13,352 bases of DNA from Tieghemiomyces parasiticus (GCA_027575765.1 JANBPT010001151.1:1-13352), one strand, 5' to 3'. Positions 1 through 9,340 are shown, numbered from the stretch's first letter. Numbers and translations are program-made. Notes: generated by a model not told the origin, from the sequence alone.

Positions 1-2113
1 AAAATTTGACAGGTTGTGCCACGGGGAGGGGCGAGACGGGCAAATAGTCGCACACTTCTGTTGCCCCACCAGAAGGCTCGGTTACTAGTTCATAGGGCGT
101 ATAAACTTTACTGAACCCATTACACCACCACTTCACCAAGGTCATTGATTGCTGCGGTGCTATGCTTCGCCTTTCCCTTGCACTTTCTGTGAGCACAATG
201 TGGTCAATAATTCGCTATTAGTTGCTCAAAACTTTCTCAAGCACCAAGTCGTCAGCCTCCATAAGGAGCTATCCCATGTGACGGGCACAGCCGCCTTCTT
301 TGGACCGGCAGTCTATACTAACCTGACTGTCAGCCACTTGTTTCGCCCCATTACGCCCAAGAAGCTACATGAGGTTATGATGCGGTACCAATGTAGACTG
401 GCAGCCATGATCCAAAGGATGTTGGTCACAGGCAACGGTCGACCGGTCGGCATTTTAACGTCCCATACCTGGAATGACAAGATCATTAGGCCGTTCATCT
501 TACAGTCCTTCTGTAGTCCCAATTTGAGTGCCCCCCCCCTGAACTGTTTGACGCGTTTTAGACCATAGCGACCAATACTGGGGTACTCACCAGCTCCGCC
601 TATGAGCTCGGCGCTGGGGGGGGCATGTGTGGTTGGGTACGGGTCTTCATATGGAAACCCTGTCGGTGTCAACTTGTATAAAAGTACATCTTTGCTACAA
701 TCCAACGCCACCTGGTCATCATAGACGGAGTCCAGGACAAGACTCCCACCAAAGCAATGTCTGACAATACGCTACAGTGGCCAATTGACGCCGTGGGCCG
801 TGAAGACCGTCGCAGCGCTCAGTGGATGGAAAGCCTGTACCATATATCTCCGCTGTATGACAATGGCCTCAATGCTAACCACCATCGCCTCATTATCCCA
901 TGCTATGTTTGCCCTCCTGGCTTGGACCCTGGACCTGAGTGCCGAATTGTGCGTGGAGTCAATGATCATCGTTTCATAACTAGGATGTAGAGTGGTCAAC
1001 AAGCGAATATTTGACCGGATGCGCCTCTTGTAAATTTGGGTTCCGACGTTTACCTTTTAGCTAGAACGGGTTGTCAGGCTTCAGTGACTGACTATGACCG
1101 ACACGATCCTTTTCCAACGGCATCGTGATTCTCCAGGGTAGCATCGTGTACCTGCTTTCAGTGACAACAAACTCGAGCAAAAGCAAAATCGACAGCAATG
1201 GCAGGGACTGGCCTTGTCCCAGGTACCGTTTGCCCATCGCCTCACTAGCTGGGGGCAATTTTGACGTTAATGGCAACTCTAAAAAGTAATCACTGGAAAG
1301 TTGTGACTATTTACCGCGACCTGGTATTTTTAAAACTTAGGTCGCCACACTTTCTCTGGTAACTCCATGACTGTCGAAGGGATCTAACAGAGTTTATACC
1401 TGATTTCCGGTAACTATGCAAACACAATATCTAGTAACCTTTTTGACTATTTCCAGGTGGGATTCCCGGGAGGATCTGGTGTATGAGCCTCCTGTGTCCA
1501 CTCTGCTGGAAAAAAACACTGCCATGGTATCGTGGCAGTGGGCCTGCGGCGTACCAGGAGGTTATGTAACGGAAATCCTTTGCTAACCCGCCCCATTCCA
1601 TTTGTACTACTGGCCCCCCTCCGGCACTTACTATTTAATTGTGCTATTGCAGAATTGAAAGCCTTAGAGAAAATTAATTGAATATAGTAGAAGAGGCTGG
1701 CCACTGGTGCTCCTCCCACCGTCTATCTGGCTTCTGTGAGCCTACTGTGCTATTGACCTTACTTTCGGTGGCGATGCCATTATTTATGGCACAATCGATA
1801 TATTATCTGAATAGTCCACCTCAGCGACAGCGACTTTCTCATTGGTTGCTTTGCCACACAAGTGCCCGTATGCTTTACGAAACGGATGATTTATTAAGTT
1901 ACAAAGGACACGTGGAACACATATATAATGTATCATAAGAGAAGGGAAGATAACAATGATCCGAAACTGCGGTTAGGCTGTCTAAGACTAAATCCCACTT
2001 TACCAACGTCACACCAGGCGGGTATTTCACGGGGAGTGGACATACGACAGGTGAGGCAAGGCCGGTATTGGTGGCGTGCACGGCGCTAAAAGAGAGGAGG
2101 AAGGGTCCCCCAA
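1..2113. other. Intergenic region with no recognisable gene
   Basis: I find no recognisable gene, RNA or transposon here. The longest open signal is on the minus strand between 1002 and 313. It reads in a single frame for about 230 codons with only one stop (772-774), but its translation shows no motif I can name, and the opposite strand is also open across part of it. A C9 run lies at 531-539 and a G8 run at 616-623. A perfect 8-bp inverted repeat with an 8-base loop lies at 1517-1540. Base composition is unremarkable until about 2090, where the minus strand becomes pyrimidine-rich just past the end of the secreted-peptide gene. Degenerate transposon sequence is possible, given the mariner relic further right, but nothing here proves it. 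Confidence 0.5.
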
Positions 2114-2266
2114 TTAAGGCCAGCGACCACCCCAGCCGAGGCCGCTGGTGGGCATGGTACCACCACTACCACCACCGAGCTGGCGCTTGGCCTTTTCGGC
2201 GGGCTGGGCAGAGACAGCGACGACAGCCACAATGGCGGCGATGACGGCGAGGCGGAAGGAGATCAT
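2114..2266 (-). CDS. Small secreted peptide precursor with Kex2-type processing site
   Basis: A 50-residue precursor. It starts MISFRLAV and continues as an uninterrupted Ala/Val/Ile core to about residue 19 (VSA-Q), a typical signal peptide. A short pro-segment QPAEKAKR follows, ending in Lys-Arg, the dibasic site cut by Kex2-like proteases in the Golgi. The predicted product is 22 residues, starts with Gln (able to cyclise to pyroglutamate), is rich in Gly, has two Trp, ends WGGRWP and has no Cys. I chose this start because it directly precedes the signal core and has a strong context (CACCATGA). An in-frame ATG at 2359 would only add a non-signal extension, and it lies close to where transcription should begin. 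Codons are strongly C-ending. The role is unknown: peptide signal, pheromone-like or antimicrobial are all possible. A pyrimidine-rich TTTTAG at about 2086-2103 downstream leaves open a spliced alternative 3' end. Confidence 0.72.
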   Translation of the reverse strand: MISFRLAVIAAIVAVVAVSAQPAEKAKRQLGGGSGGTMPTSGLGWGGRWP

Positions 2267-2363
2267 GGTGATAGGTAAGGGACAGGTACTGGGGAAGGAG
2301 AAAGGCTTGGAGAGGACGATATAATTTAGATTCATGGATGTAATCAGACAGGGAATCACCAGA

Positions 2364-2372
2364 CTTTTATAT
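2364..2372 (-). promoter_or_regulatory. TATA box of the secreted-peptide gene
   Basis: The minus strand reads ATATAAAAG here, a near-ideal TATA box, 98 bases upstream of the ATG at 2266. Initiation about 30 bases downstream would give a leader of roughly 70 bases. Together with the strong start context, this suggests an efficiently or conditionally expressed gene. It also argues against the upstream in-frame ATG at 2359, which lies too close to the TATA box to be within the transcript. Confidence 0.6.
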
Positions 2373-4550
2373 CCCAGCGGAGGCCTAGATTTTCTGACCG
2401 CTTATTAATACGGAAGGGAAGGCGGGGTATTCTGTCTCTAGAGTAGCGTAGTCCCTTTTAGCTCGCCAGGGAAGGGGTGGGGAGCCAGGATCCGATGTTC
2501 AACCTCAACTTTTGAGAGTTGCTGTAAAATGGTTTACGGATCCTCCTCCTCCTCCCATGGCTGGCAATCCGCATTCTGGTGTCTAGCTGTTGAGGTTGGG
2601 CCGCACCTGATTAGGTTGAAACACTGAAGTTAACCCCGACCTGAAGCGGGCTGACAATGTTGGCGGGGAAATCCACCCGACTGTATTGCCGCTACTAAGC
2701 GGGGAACGTGGAAAGGTTGGTTGGTCCACTAAATGGCATGTTCACTTCCCCTCCTAAAAACGTACACGGCTGGCCTACCCATGCAGCCGAGCGGCGACGA
2801 CCGCCACGAGTGCCACACTGTGTCGGTAGCCCAGGGGCGACAAGCGTGGGGGAGGAGGTATAGCGGTGCGACGTGTGGACCAAATGAGCAACCGAGATTT
2901 ACGCTCCTCTGTAGTTTTTGCCTTGCTGAGATTATTTGCTGATGAATAATACACCAGGGTGGGTACCCTTGCTCCCTATCCTTTGATTGACGCGTATTTT
3001 TCTTCACTATATTCAGTACCCTGAGAATTGAGCTGACCATCTAACTGAGACAATGGATGGGGAGGGGGGCGCTCCCATTCAACCCTTTGCCGCACTCCTC
3101 ATTAGGATGCGGCTTGGGTAATTCGCGCCATCGAGGACGAATTACGTGCTACAACAAGCGTAGGTTGTAGTGAACTTTGTCACAGTAGTGCCCATCAACT
3201 GCTGGCCACTACCTTAGTGACACTATGGAGGATTGGCCAAGACCGACAAACATCAGCCAGGTCCCAAGCATGCAACTGTCGATTTAATTCGAGGAAATCT
3301 AATTATGGACTTCGCGTGCTGGTTGAAGCCCCGACGCTCCCTTGCTAAGATGCTTTAGGGTAAGATATGCTGAACCTCATGGGCAGTATCTAGTGAGATT
3401 GCTTCTACACCTTAGAGTGCCGTCACCATTCCTCTTATGGCGTCAGCAGCCTTACGCTACCTACAGCTTTTCCCAATGAGTCCTCAATCCGCTTGCAAAA
3501 TCACTTCGTTCGAATCGCTAGTTAAAGAATAGGAAAAAGTCCATTAGCTTTTTATGTATAATGTAGGTTACATTAGCTGTACACCGAGGGTGACGATTGG
3601 CCATGGTTGTGACTTAACATGGGTAGCTGAGCAATCCATCCCTAATGCATCAACCACTGGCACCCAAACGAGGGCGGGGTCAGATCGGCGCTTACTATCC
3701 CACCCGCTCACCAGCAACGTCCTTCCCACGAGTATACTTACTCGACCCTGCGTTCGACCTCGCAGCGGGCCCTCTGTTCGGAGGAACCCAGCGTGACCAT
3801 GTGGCCCGTTAATCTCGGTACTCGAAGCTCCGACCTCAGACGTCACTAATTTGGGTGAACGTGGGTCCTTCGATACTCCCATATCCGCTGGCTATTTCCT
3901 GGACCACCCGTGACAAGTACGCTCGATGGCCTAGTAAAGAACGGGGTTTGCTCTCCTGTCGACCAATGTGTGGAGAGTCCGACCGGGTATACTAGTTGGT
4001 GAGTTTGGTAAAAATGAGTACACTGCTCGCTTCTAACTGCCAATGTGATGCTCAAACTTGGCAGTGTGACGAAGTCATGGGGGAGGGACGGTGATGCGGT
4101 TAGTGTGTGCCTCATACTCCACTCCAATCCAGGCTTTATCGCGGCCATGGTGCCGATCTGCTGCGTCACTGTTAGTAAACCCTGGGGAAAGCTCCCTCTG
4201 CTGAATCCTCGTAGGTCAGCAGGGTTCAAGTGCAAAGTGTACCCAAACGGGAGGCGCTCGCTTCTATGCGAAAGTTTAGCCTTTCGACCTGTAGAAGAAC
4301 GGACCGCTCATTACGACACTGTGGCTGACTACCGTTGTTCAAGATTTAGCGGAGGACAGCAAGGCCGGAAGCCATGTAAGATATTATTAGTGCTGTGAAA
4401 AAAAGGGTTCACTATTCAGAATAGCACACGTATGAAGCACGCAACGAACAAGGAATGTCATCGACTAGAAATGCGTAATGCCCACTTGACTCATCACCTA
4501 TGGTGAATACAACTATGGTGTATAGATAATAGAAAAGAAAATATAGTGCT
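2373..4550. other. Intergenic region with no recognisable gene
   Basis: This holds the upstream region of the secreted-peptide gene and then about 2 kb in which I recognise nothing. Open frames of 60-130 codons occur on both strands (for example 3568-3882 and 3846-4235 minus, 4045-4398 plus), but they overlap one another, have no splice-supported extension and show no nameable motif. An 8-bp inverted repeat with a 14-base loop lies at 4036-4065. A sequence resembling box C/D snoRNA elements on the minus strand at 4408-4507 was considered and not accepted. Confidence 0.45.
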
Positions 4551-4559
4551 CTTCTAGGT

Positions 4560-5665
4560 TTAGAGTTCCCCAAAGCTAAATACTAATTTAAAATATGGAG
4601 CATTGTTCGTTACCGTACAATCAACCCTTTCTAGCCAAATGTCAAAGCGGACTTTAAAGTTATCCGGCTGGAGCTTAGTATGATCCGTTTTCCAGGTACC
4701 CACGGTCATCTCTAGTGTGGTAAACTTCTTGTTACGCGGCCGCCGTTTGACTTAAGTGCCCAGCTCAAAGTCACAGGGTGCTAATTCAGGATTGTAAGGA
4801 GGGACCATTGGAGGTTTGACCCTGGCACCGGTGACGTAGGTATGGGTGATAACAGCACTATGTGGTGGTGCATTGTCATGGTGACACTGCAGGGGGGGAG
4901 GTGACGGGTTCAACTTACACAAGCCTTTACCCAGACCTGGAGTATGGGCTTTAGCCCGCGTTTCATGTAGTGATCGGCGGAGACCTTGAAACCAGGAGAC
5001 TTGGCGTTTAGGTGCAATAGGTCGTGTCTGATGAAAAAAAATATATTAAAATGTCTGACTAGCCTTGGGTTTGACATGGCCCTGGTGGGTCTGAGTTGGG
5101 ACAGGGCCTCTTTTAGGGCACCATCTCCAGAGATTGCAGCCAGCAGGGGGGGGTCATGAAGGTATACCCAGGTCTTGTCTTGGGCGACGATTGAGTTCAG
5201 CAAGTAGTCACCGGCCCCATTGAACTTCAAAATGAAATCGGCGATAAAACGTACCCACTGGTGGCGCTGGTAATCAATGAAATCGTGGAGGGGAGAGGCG
5301 CCCAGTAGTTGCGGTAGCTGTGCAGCCCCAGGTCCGTGCACAGGGCATTGCTCATGGTTGTAGGGAGGGGGGGCAATGGGCTTGAGCTAATTCTTAAGCA
5401 GTTGGTTGAAGGTCTTCCTCCGCCCGTTCCAGGATTATGGACCCCATCAGGTTTGCCAACGTTGTCTGACAGGCGGCCAGGCTGAGACTCATCTGCAAGG
5501 TAGTAGTGACAAGTACGCAAGTTAGTTAGGCACCTGTTAATAATGGTGCGGGAAGGGACAGCCAAGCCCAACATGCCAACCAGCTAGGATGATATATACT
5601 ATACCTTGTGGCCCTCGAAGTAGATACAGTAAGTGGAGGCCCTCCTATCACAGTTGGTAAATCGG
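4560..5665 (-). pseudogene. Mariner (DD34D) transposase pseudogene
   Basis: The relic is read across three minus-strand segments in different frames. The N-terminal helix-turn-helix region runs from PRFTNCDRRAS (about 5665) through YFEGHKV to PSRTIINR and DESQPGR (about 5490), with two TAG stops just before the Met at 5574. In the same frame, TDLGLHSYRNYW (about 5330) matches the linker. A frameshift then leads to the first catalytic Asp in AQDKTWVYLHDP (codon 5177-5179) and the GFKVSADHYMKRGLK segment. Another frameshift leads to HHDNAPPHSA, second Asp at 4875-4877, and PPYNPELAPCDFEL, third Asp at 4770-4772. The last two Asp are separated by exactly 34 residues, the mariner signature. A stop follows the motif; the frame then resumes with VKRRPRNKKF and ends near the left terminal repeat. 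All three catalytic Asp survive, but at least three stops and two frameshifts make it non-functional. Confidence 0.88.
4561..4582 (+). repeat. Putative left terminal inverted repeat of the mariner element
   Basis: It resembles the reverse complement of 5765-5785 (about 14 of 22 positions with one gap). It overlaps the end of the open transposase frame, where mariner terminal repeats are expected shortly after the coding end. The exact outer boundary is uncertain and could be at CTAGG, 4554. Confidence 0.4.
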
Positions 5666-5764
5666 GGCGGGGTAGGGCTTCAGAAGTCTACACGATGAAG
5701 GAGTAGAGAGGTATACTACGAAGTGAGGAATGGACCAATCCTAAAATGGGTTGTAGTGGTTGAT

Positions 5765-5785
5765 TATTCAGCCCGGAAATCCCTA
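5765..5785 (-). repeat. Putative right terminal inverted repeat of the mariner element
   Basis: Partner of 4561-4582. It lies about 100 bases upstream of the first recognisable transposase residues, as expected for a mariner 5' end. Similarity is imperfect and the repeat may be longer than shown. Confidence 0.4.
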
Positions 5786-5790
5786 GGTTT

Positions 5791-7062
5791 CATCTAAAGT
5801 GGCAATGTTGAGAATCCCCATCTTTGTTAACTCGAAGCATTTTGAACTGTCTATAACGGTAGAAGTTAAGCGCCCGCTAATTGAGCCACGGAGCATGCCA
5901 CTCGGAATTATTCCCCAACCCAACGCAACCTGTAGGAGAAATTATGGACAGGACAGTAATCTTTGGAGCAACATTGTACCACCTGCCAAGATTCGCCACG
6001 AATTGTGTCGTTAGCCCATCCTTGGAAACCGCAGAGGTGTTGTGGACTAATTTACTACCCCATAGGCTCTCGTACGCGCTTGATTTGTTAACAAACACTT
6101 TTATCCCGCAACGTAGAGTATTTCTAAACGTTTCTAGGATGTGAATCAGGAGGGCCCAGAACTTCACCTCTATCCAAATTAACAGTGCTCGATACAACCT
6201 GTTTGATACCTGTAATTTAGCGAGGAAAGTCGTGGATGTAGAACAATTGGAGCATTCGCTCCCCACTATCTCTTAAGAGTAGGCATGGCGGAGTCACGTG
6301 GTCTCGAGGTACCTTAAGGAACTATTATCGAGTCGTGTCACATTTGACCAGCTGCCGCGCCCAGGGCAGGCAAGTCAAGCGATAGGGGTGGGGGGGGGAT
6401 TAACAAGGCATCTGATTCCACCACATGCCGAACCGATCACCCGACTTGAATATACCTCAGCCTCCTGAAAGCATTTACCGTCGCCCACCTGGCTCTTTAA
6501 GGTGTACCCTGTATGCACCGACCTCTCCCCCCTCATACCGACCACGTTCGACCACCCAATTGACCATGCTATCGCTCGCGACTCGTCGTATGGGGTCCTT
6601 GGCGACAACCACTGCCCGCCGTAGAATGTGTCCGATGCGCACCAGGCTAGCATCCCCCGGGCCAAGCCACCATGGGTGTTTAGAAAATACCAGCCAAATA
6701 CGTCGCAGTGGCTCGCTGGTGCCAACTCAGCCATTAGTTGTGACTCGGCCAGGATGGCTGCGGGTAGAATCGTGCTGTACGCTGACACTACGGCGATACA
6801 TGTCCGGTAAGTTTGACTATACTCCTGACCAGAAGGTGTGGGCTTTTGAAACCTAGTGGCTAACGGGTTCCTACACCTGATACTGCCAAGATGGAAGAAG
6901 TCCCAGTCCGCGGTCCTACACTTTTTTTTTCTTGTACAGTAGTTCCTAGGGCACTAGATGGCCGCGTTTAACCCCCCTACCGGTGCCCGATGAATCAAAC
7001 CTTCCCGTATCTATCGCCACACTACTATATCATCTTCTCATCTCGAGCCAGCCCATGCCCAA
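5791..7062. other. Intergenic region; probable leader of the release-factor gene at its right end
   Basis: I recognise no gene between the mariner relic and the release-factor start. Overlapping open frames of 60-143 codons on both strands (5877-6266 minus, 6375-6788 minus, 6425-6856 plus) show no nameable motif. A G9 run lies at 6390-6398. At 6921-6939 a T9 tract is followed by CTTGTACAG, an excellent 3' splice-site pattern, so a leader exon spliced from further left is possible. Downstream of it, ATG at 6958 opens an 11-codon uORF ending at 6993. An ATG at 6990 overlaps the main start in another frame, and a third out-of-frame ATG lies at 7055. Confidence 0.4.
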
Positions 7063-9248
7063 ATGTCCCAAACCCTCGCCGATCCTGGTGTTGTGGCCAA
7101 ATTCGACACGATTGCCAGCAAGTATGACACACTTAGGAAACGTCAGGAGGATGTAAGTTTGTTTAGAGCCTCCCTCTCCTCTCTTCCTCCCTATCCTATG
7201 ATGTCTTAGTCTAAATCTCGGATAGACGGCTAGTTATGGTCACCAACAGCAGTATAAGATCCACTTTGTTGTTAGATAATATTGCCTCACTAATCGATTC
7301 CCGGCTTATTACATTATCATTATTATTTGACTCCGCGCTACTGACCATGGACATTGTGCGCATAGCCCGACAGCAGTTCCGATGAAAAGGCGACCCTTGG
7401 TAAGGACCTGGCTCGCATTGAGCCGACGGTGACAATCTACCGACAGTACCGCGAGCGACAACAAGTAAGTTTTGGGAGACTAACTTGGTCGTCCAGTGCA
7501 TGACTGGAGGGTCATATCATAACCACTCTAGTCCCCGGATTGACCTGAACAGTAGCCAGTCAACGGTCCAGCTGGTGACCAAGGTGAATCAGCCTTTTTA
7601 ATTATAGTTCTCCAGTTTCTGGTAACGCGTATTGGATAACCTAGGAGTAGCGCCAACCTTTTCGAATATTTTACATTAATCGCACCACGGCGCCCAACCC
7701 AACGCCCTGTGGACACCCAATTCCCCTCCTCCCTCTACTACCACCAGGAAGTAGCCGAGATTAAAACCTTGATGAAGGAATGTAGTGCCGCCGACGCCAA
7801 GGAAAACGCCGACATGTTCAACGAAGAGCTAAACCGTCTTAACGACGAGCTTGCCACCCTACGCACCGAGCTCCTAGAATCCCTGGTTCCGGCAGACATT
7901 AGCGAACAAGAGGTGGCGATTCTCGAAGTCCGGTCGGGCACGGGTGGGGACGAGGCGGCTCTATTCGCCGACGAGATGTTCCGCATGTACCAACGCCATG
8001 CCACCCTTGCCGGGTTCCGATTTGAAGTGGTCAGCACCTCGCGTGGCAGTGAAGGCACGACGGCCGGCGGGACGTCGTCGTCCACCAGTCCGAAGCTAAA
8101 GGAAGGGGTGGCCACGGTTACCGGCGAGGGCGTGTTCCGACGGTTCATGTTTGAATCGGGGGTCCATCGTGTACAAAGGGTACCTGCCACCGAGAGCCAA
8201 GGGAGGATCCATACGTCGACCATCACCGTCGCCGTGTTGGCGCAACCGTCCAAGGTCCAGGCCGATATTAAGGAGTCGGACCTGCGGGTGGACGTGTTCC
8301 GCGCAAGTGGCGCGGGTGGGCAACATGTGAATACCACCGAGAGCGCCGTGCGTATTACCCACTACCCGACAGGTATTGTGGTGGCCATCCAGGACGAACG
8401 GTCACAGCATAAGGTGAGTCGAGTAGTCTTTGAAGCCTCATAGTGGAGGAGAGGGTTATGTGCGTGTGTGTGTGGGAGGCTAGGAGGGGACACCACAACG
8501 CGCCGTGCTGTCCTGTATGTTATTGTTATTCGGGAGTGGTATTAGTGGCTTGGCTAACCCCATCATCTTGCTGCCCTCCTTCCCTGATTACCTGTGAACT
8601 CCCCACTCCTCTTGATCAGAACCGCGCCAAGGCCATGAATATTTTGCGGGCCCGAGTGTACGAAGTAGAGAAGAGCAAGGTCGAAAAGGAACGCCGTGAC
8701 ACCCGATCCAAGCTGGTAAGTCAATGAAGCGACGTCCTGCCTCCGACGCAGTCCAGGTGATACCGGTGAAACGGCCCGGTTGGTCTGCCGGTAGAAGGAG
8801 ACGAGACTTCCCAGACAATGGGCTTTAATCAGCTTCCCGGATCCGTGACGTTCGCCTCCTCCATCGGGATTTTTTTCCCCAGCGTTACACCCGTTGTTGT
8901 TTTTCTAACGTGACTATCTTCGTCTCCCGCTTCCTCCCTCGCCCTCACTCCTACCTATCGTGCACATTTCACCAACCTTTTTTTCCACACACACACACAC
9001 GCACACTAACCACCCCTGCATACTACTACCTTCCCGATCGTTAGATCGGGCGTGGTGAGCGTTCCGAAAAGATCCGGACGTACAATTTCCCCAAGAACCG
9101 AGTAACCGATCACCGCATCAACCTCAGCCTGTACAACCTCAGTCTTGTGATGGAAGGGACGGGCCTGGCCGAATTCATCGATAATCTACAAGCCCGACAC
9201 TATATGGACCTGCTGGCTAACCTGGATGAACAGATGCCCTCATCGTGA
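7063..9248 (+). CDS. MRF1: Mitochondrial class I peptide chain release factor (RF1/MRF1 type), five exons
   Basis: Recognises UAA/UAG in the A site of mitochondrial ribosomes and triggers hydrolysis of peptidyl-tRNA in the matrix. Proposed join: 7063-7152, 7366-7464, 7748-8413, 8620-8715, 9045-9248, all introns phase 0, giving 384 residues. Donors are GTAAGT (three) and GTGAGT; acceptors are CATAG, CCAG, TCAG and TTAG. Intron 1 has TACTGAC 20 bases before its acceptor and intron 4 has CACTAAC. Family marks are GTGGDEAAL (about 127-135), the codon-reading PAT tripeptide in [10 protein letters not shown] (209-211), the catalytic GGQ in [15 protein letters not shown] (253-255), DERSQHK|NRAKAM across intron 3, and [14 protein letters not shown] in the last exon. 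Oddities: no clear mitochondrial presequence, a weak start context, about 20 residues missing between exons 2 and 3, and a Ser/Thr/Gly-rich insertion at about 167-183. The N-terminus is uncertain; the rest is secure. Confidence 0.93.
8459..8474 (+). repeat. GT tract in intron 3, complementary to the CA tract of intron 4
   Basis: TGTGCGTGTGTGTGTG, 45 bases inside intron 3. It is a perfect 16-base reverse complement of 8990-9005 in intron 4, including the single C that interrupts the GT alternation. The two tracts bracket exon 4 of the release-factor gene. Confidence 0.9.
8985..9006 (+). repeat. CA microsatellite in intron 4, abutting the branch point
   Basis: A CA repeat interrupted by one G (9001), preceded by a pyrimidine stretch and directly overlapping CACTAAC (9004-9010), the likely branch point of intron 4. 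Positions 8990-9005 pair perfectly with 8459-8474 in intron 3. Confidence 0.9.
9033..9050 (+). repeat. Hairpin enclosing the 3' splice site of intron 4
   Basis: CCCGATC, GTTA, GATCGGG: a perfect 7-bp stem with a 4-base loop. The acceptor AG (9043-9044) lies at the last loop base and first base of the 3' stem arm, and exon 5 starts inside the stem at 9045. The stem would need to open for the second splicing step at this site. Confidence 0.75.
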
Positions 9249-9340
9249 AATTGATTCCCGACATCGCCTCCTAATAATCGAGTTTGAGACGTTTGGGCGG
9301 AAGTCGTCGTCGTGCCTCGTAACCTACCCTTGATATTTCT

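Larger units (their letters stand above)
4554..5790 (-). mobile_element. Degenerate mariner-family (DD34D) transposon
   Basis: An eroded mariner-type DNA transposon of about 1.2 kb, close to the family's usual 1.3 kb. The identification rests on the transposase relic inside it (separate entry). The ends are tentative. The left end has CTAGG at 4554 followed by TAGAGTTCCCC-AAAGCT-AAATA (4561-4582). The right end, read on the minus strand, has CTAGG followed by TAGGGATTTCC-GGGCT-GAATA (5785-5765). Over about 22 positions these agree at about 14, allowing one gap, which fits worn terminal inverted repeats. Both ends contain TA, the family's target dinucleotide, but I cannot fix the duplication exactly. 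The element cannot move on its own. Confidence 0.8.

Noticed and set aside
3180..3340. Plus-strand frame with LLATTLVTLWRIGQDRQ, vaguely like a LINE protein segment
   Set aside because: Too short and isolated, with no endonuclease or polymerase motifs nearby.
3490..3520. tRNA-like B box (GTTCGAATC)
   Set aside because: The T stem does not pair and no A box lies at a suitable distance; no tRNA cloverleaf can be drawn.
4408..4507. Possible box C/D snoRNA on the minus strand: GTGATGA, CTGA about 70 bases later, TTCAC/GTGAA closing stem
   Set aside because: The short boxes occur often by chance, the stem is separated from the boxes by 3-5 unpaired bases, D'/C' are poor and I could not match a guide to rRNA.
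6730..6810. LYADTTAI on the plus strand, resembling a reverse-transcriptase YADD motif
   Set aside because: No other reverse-transcriptase motif lies at the right distance upstream in any frame; a single short match is likely chance.
7738..8337. 199-codon minus-strand open frame across exon 3 of the release factor
   Set aside because: Shadow of the conserved plus-strand exon; no independent motif.
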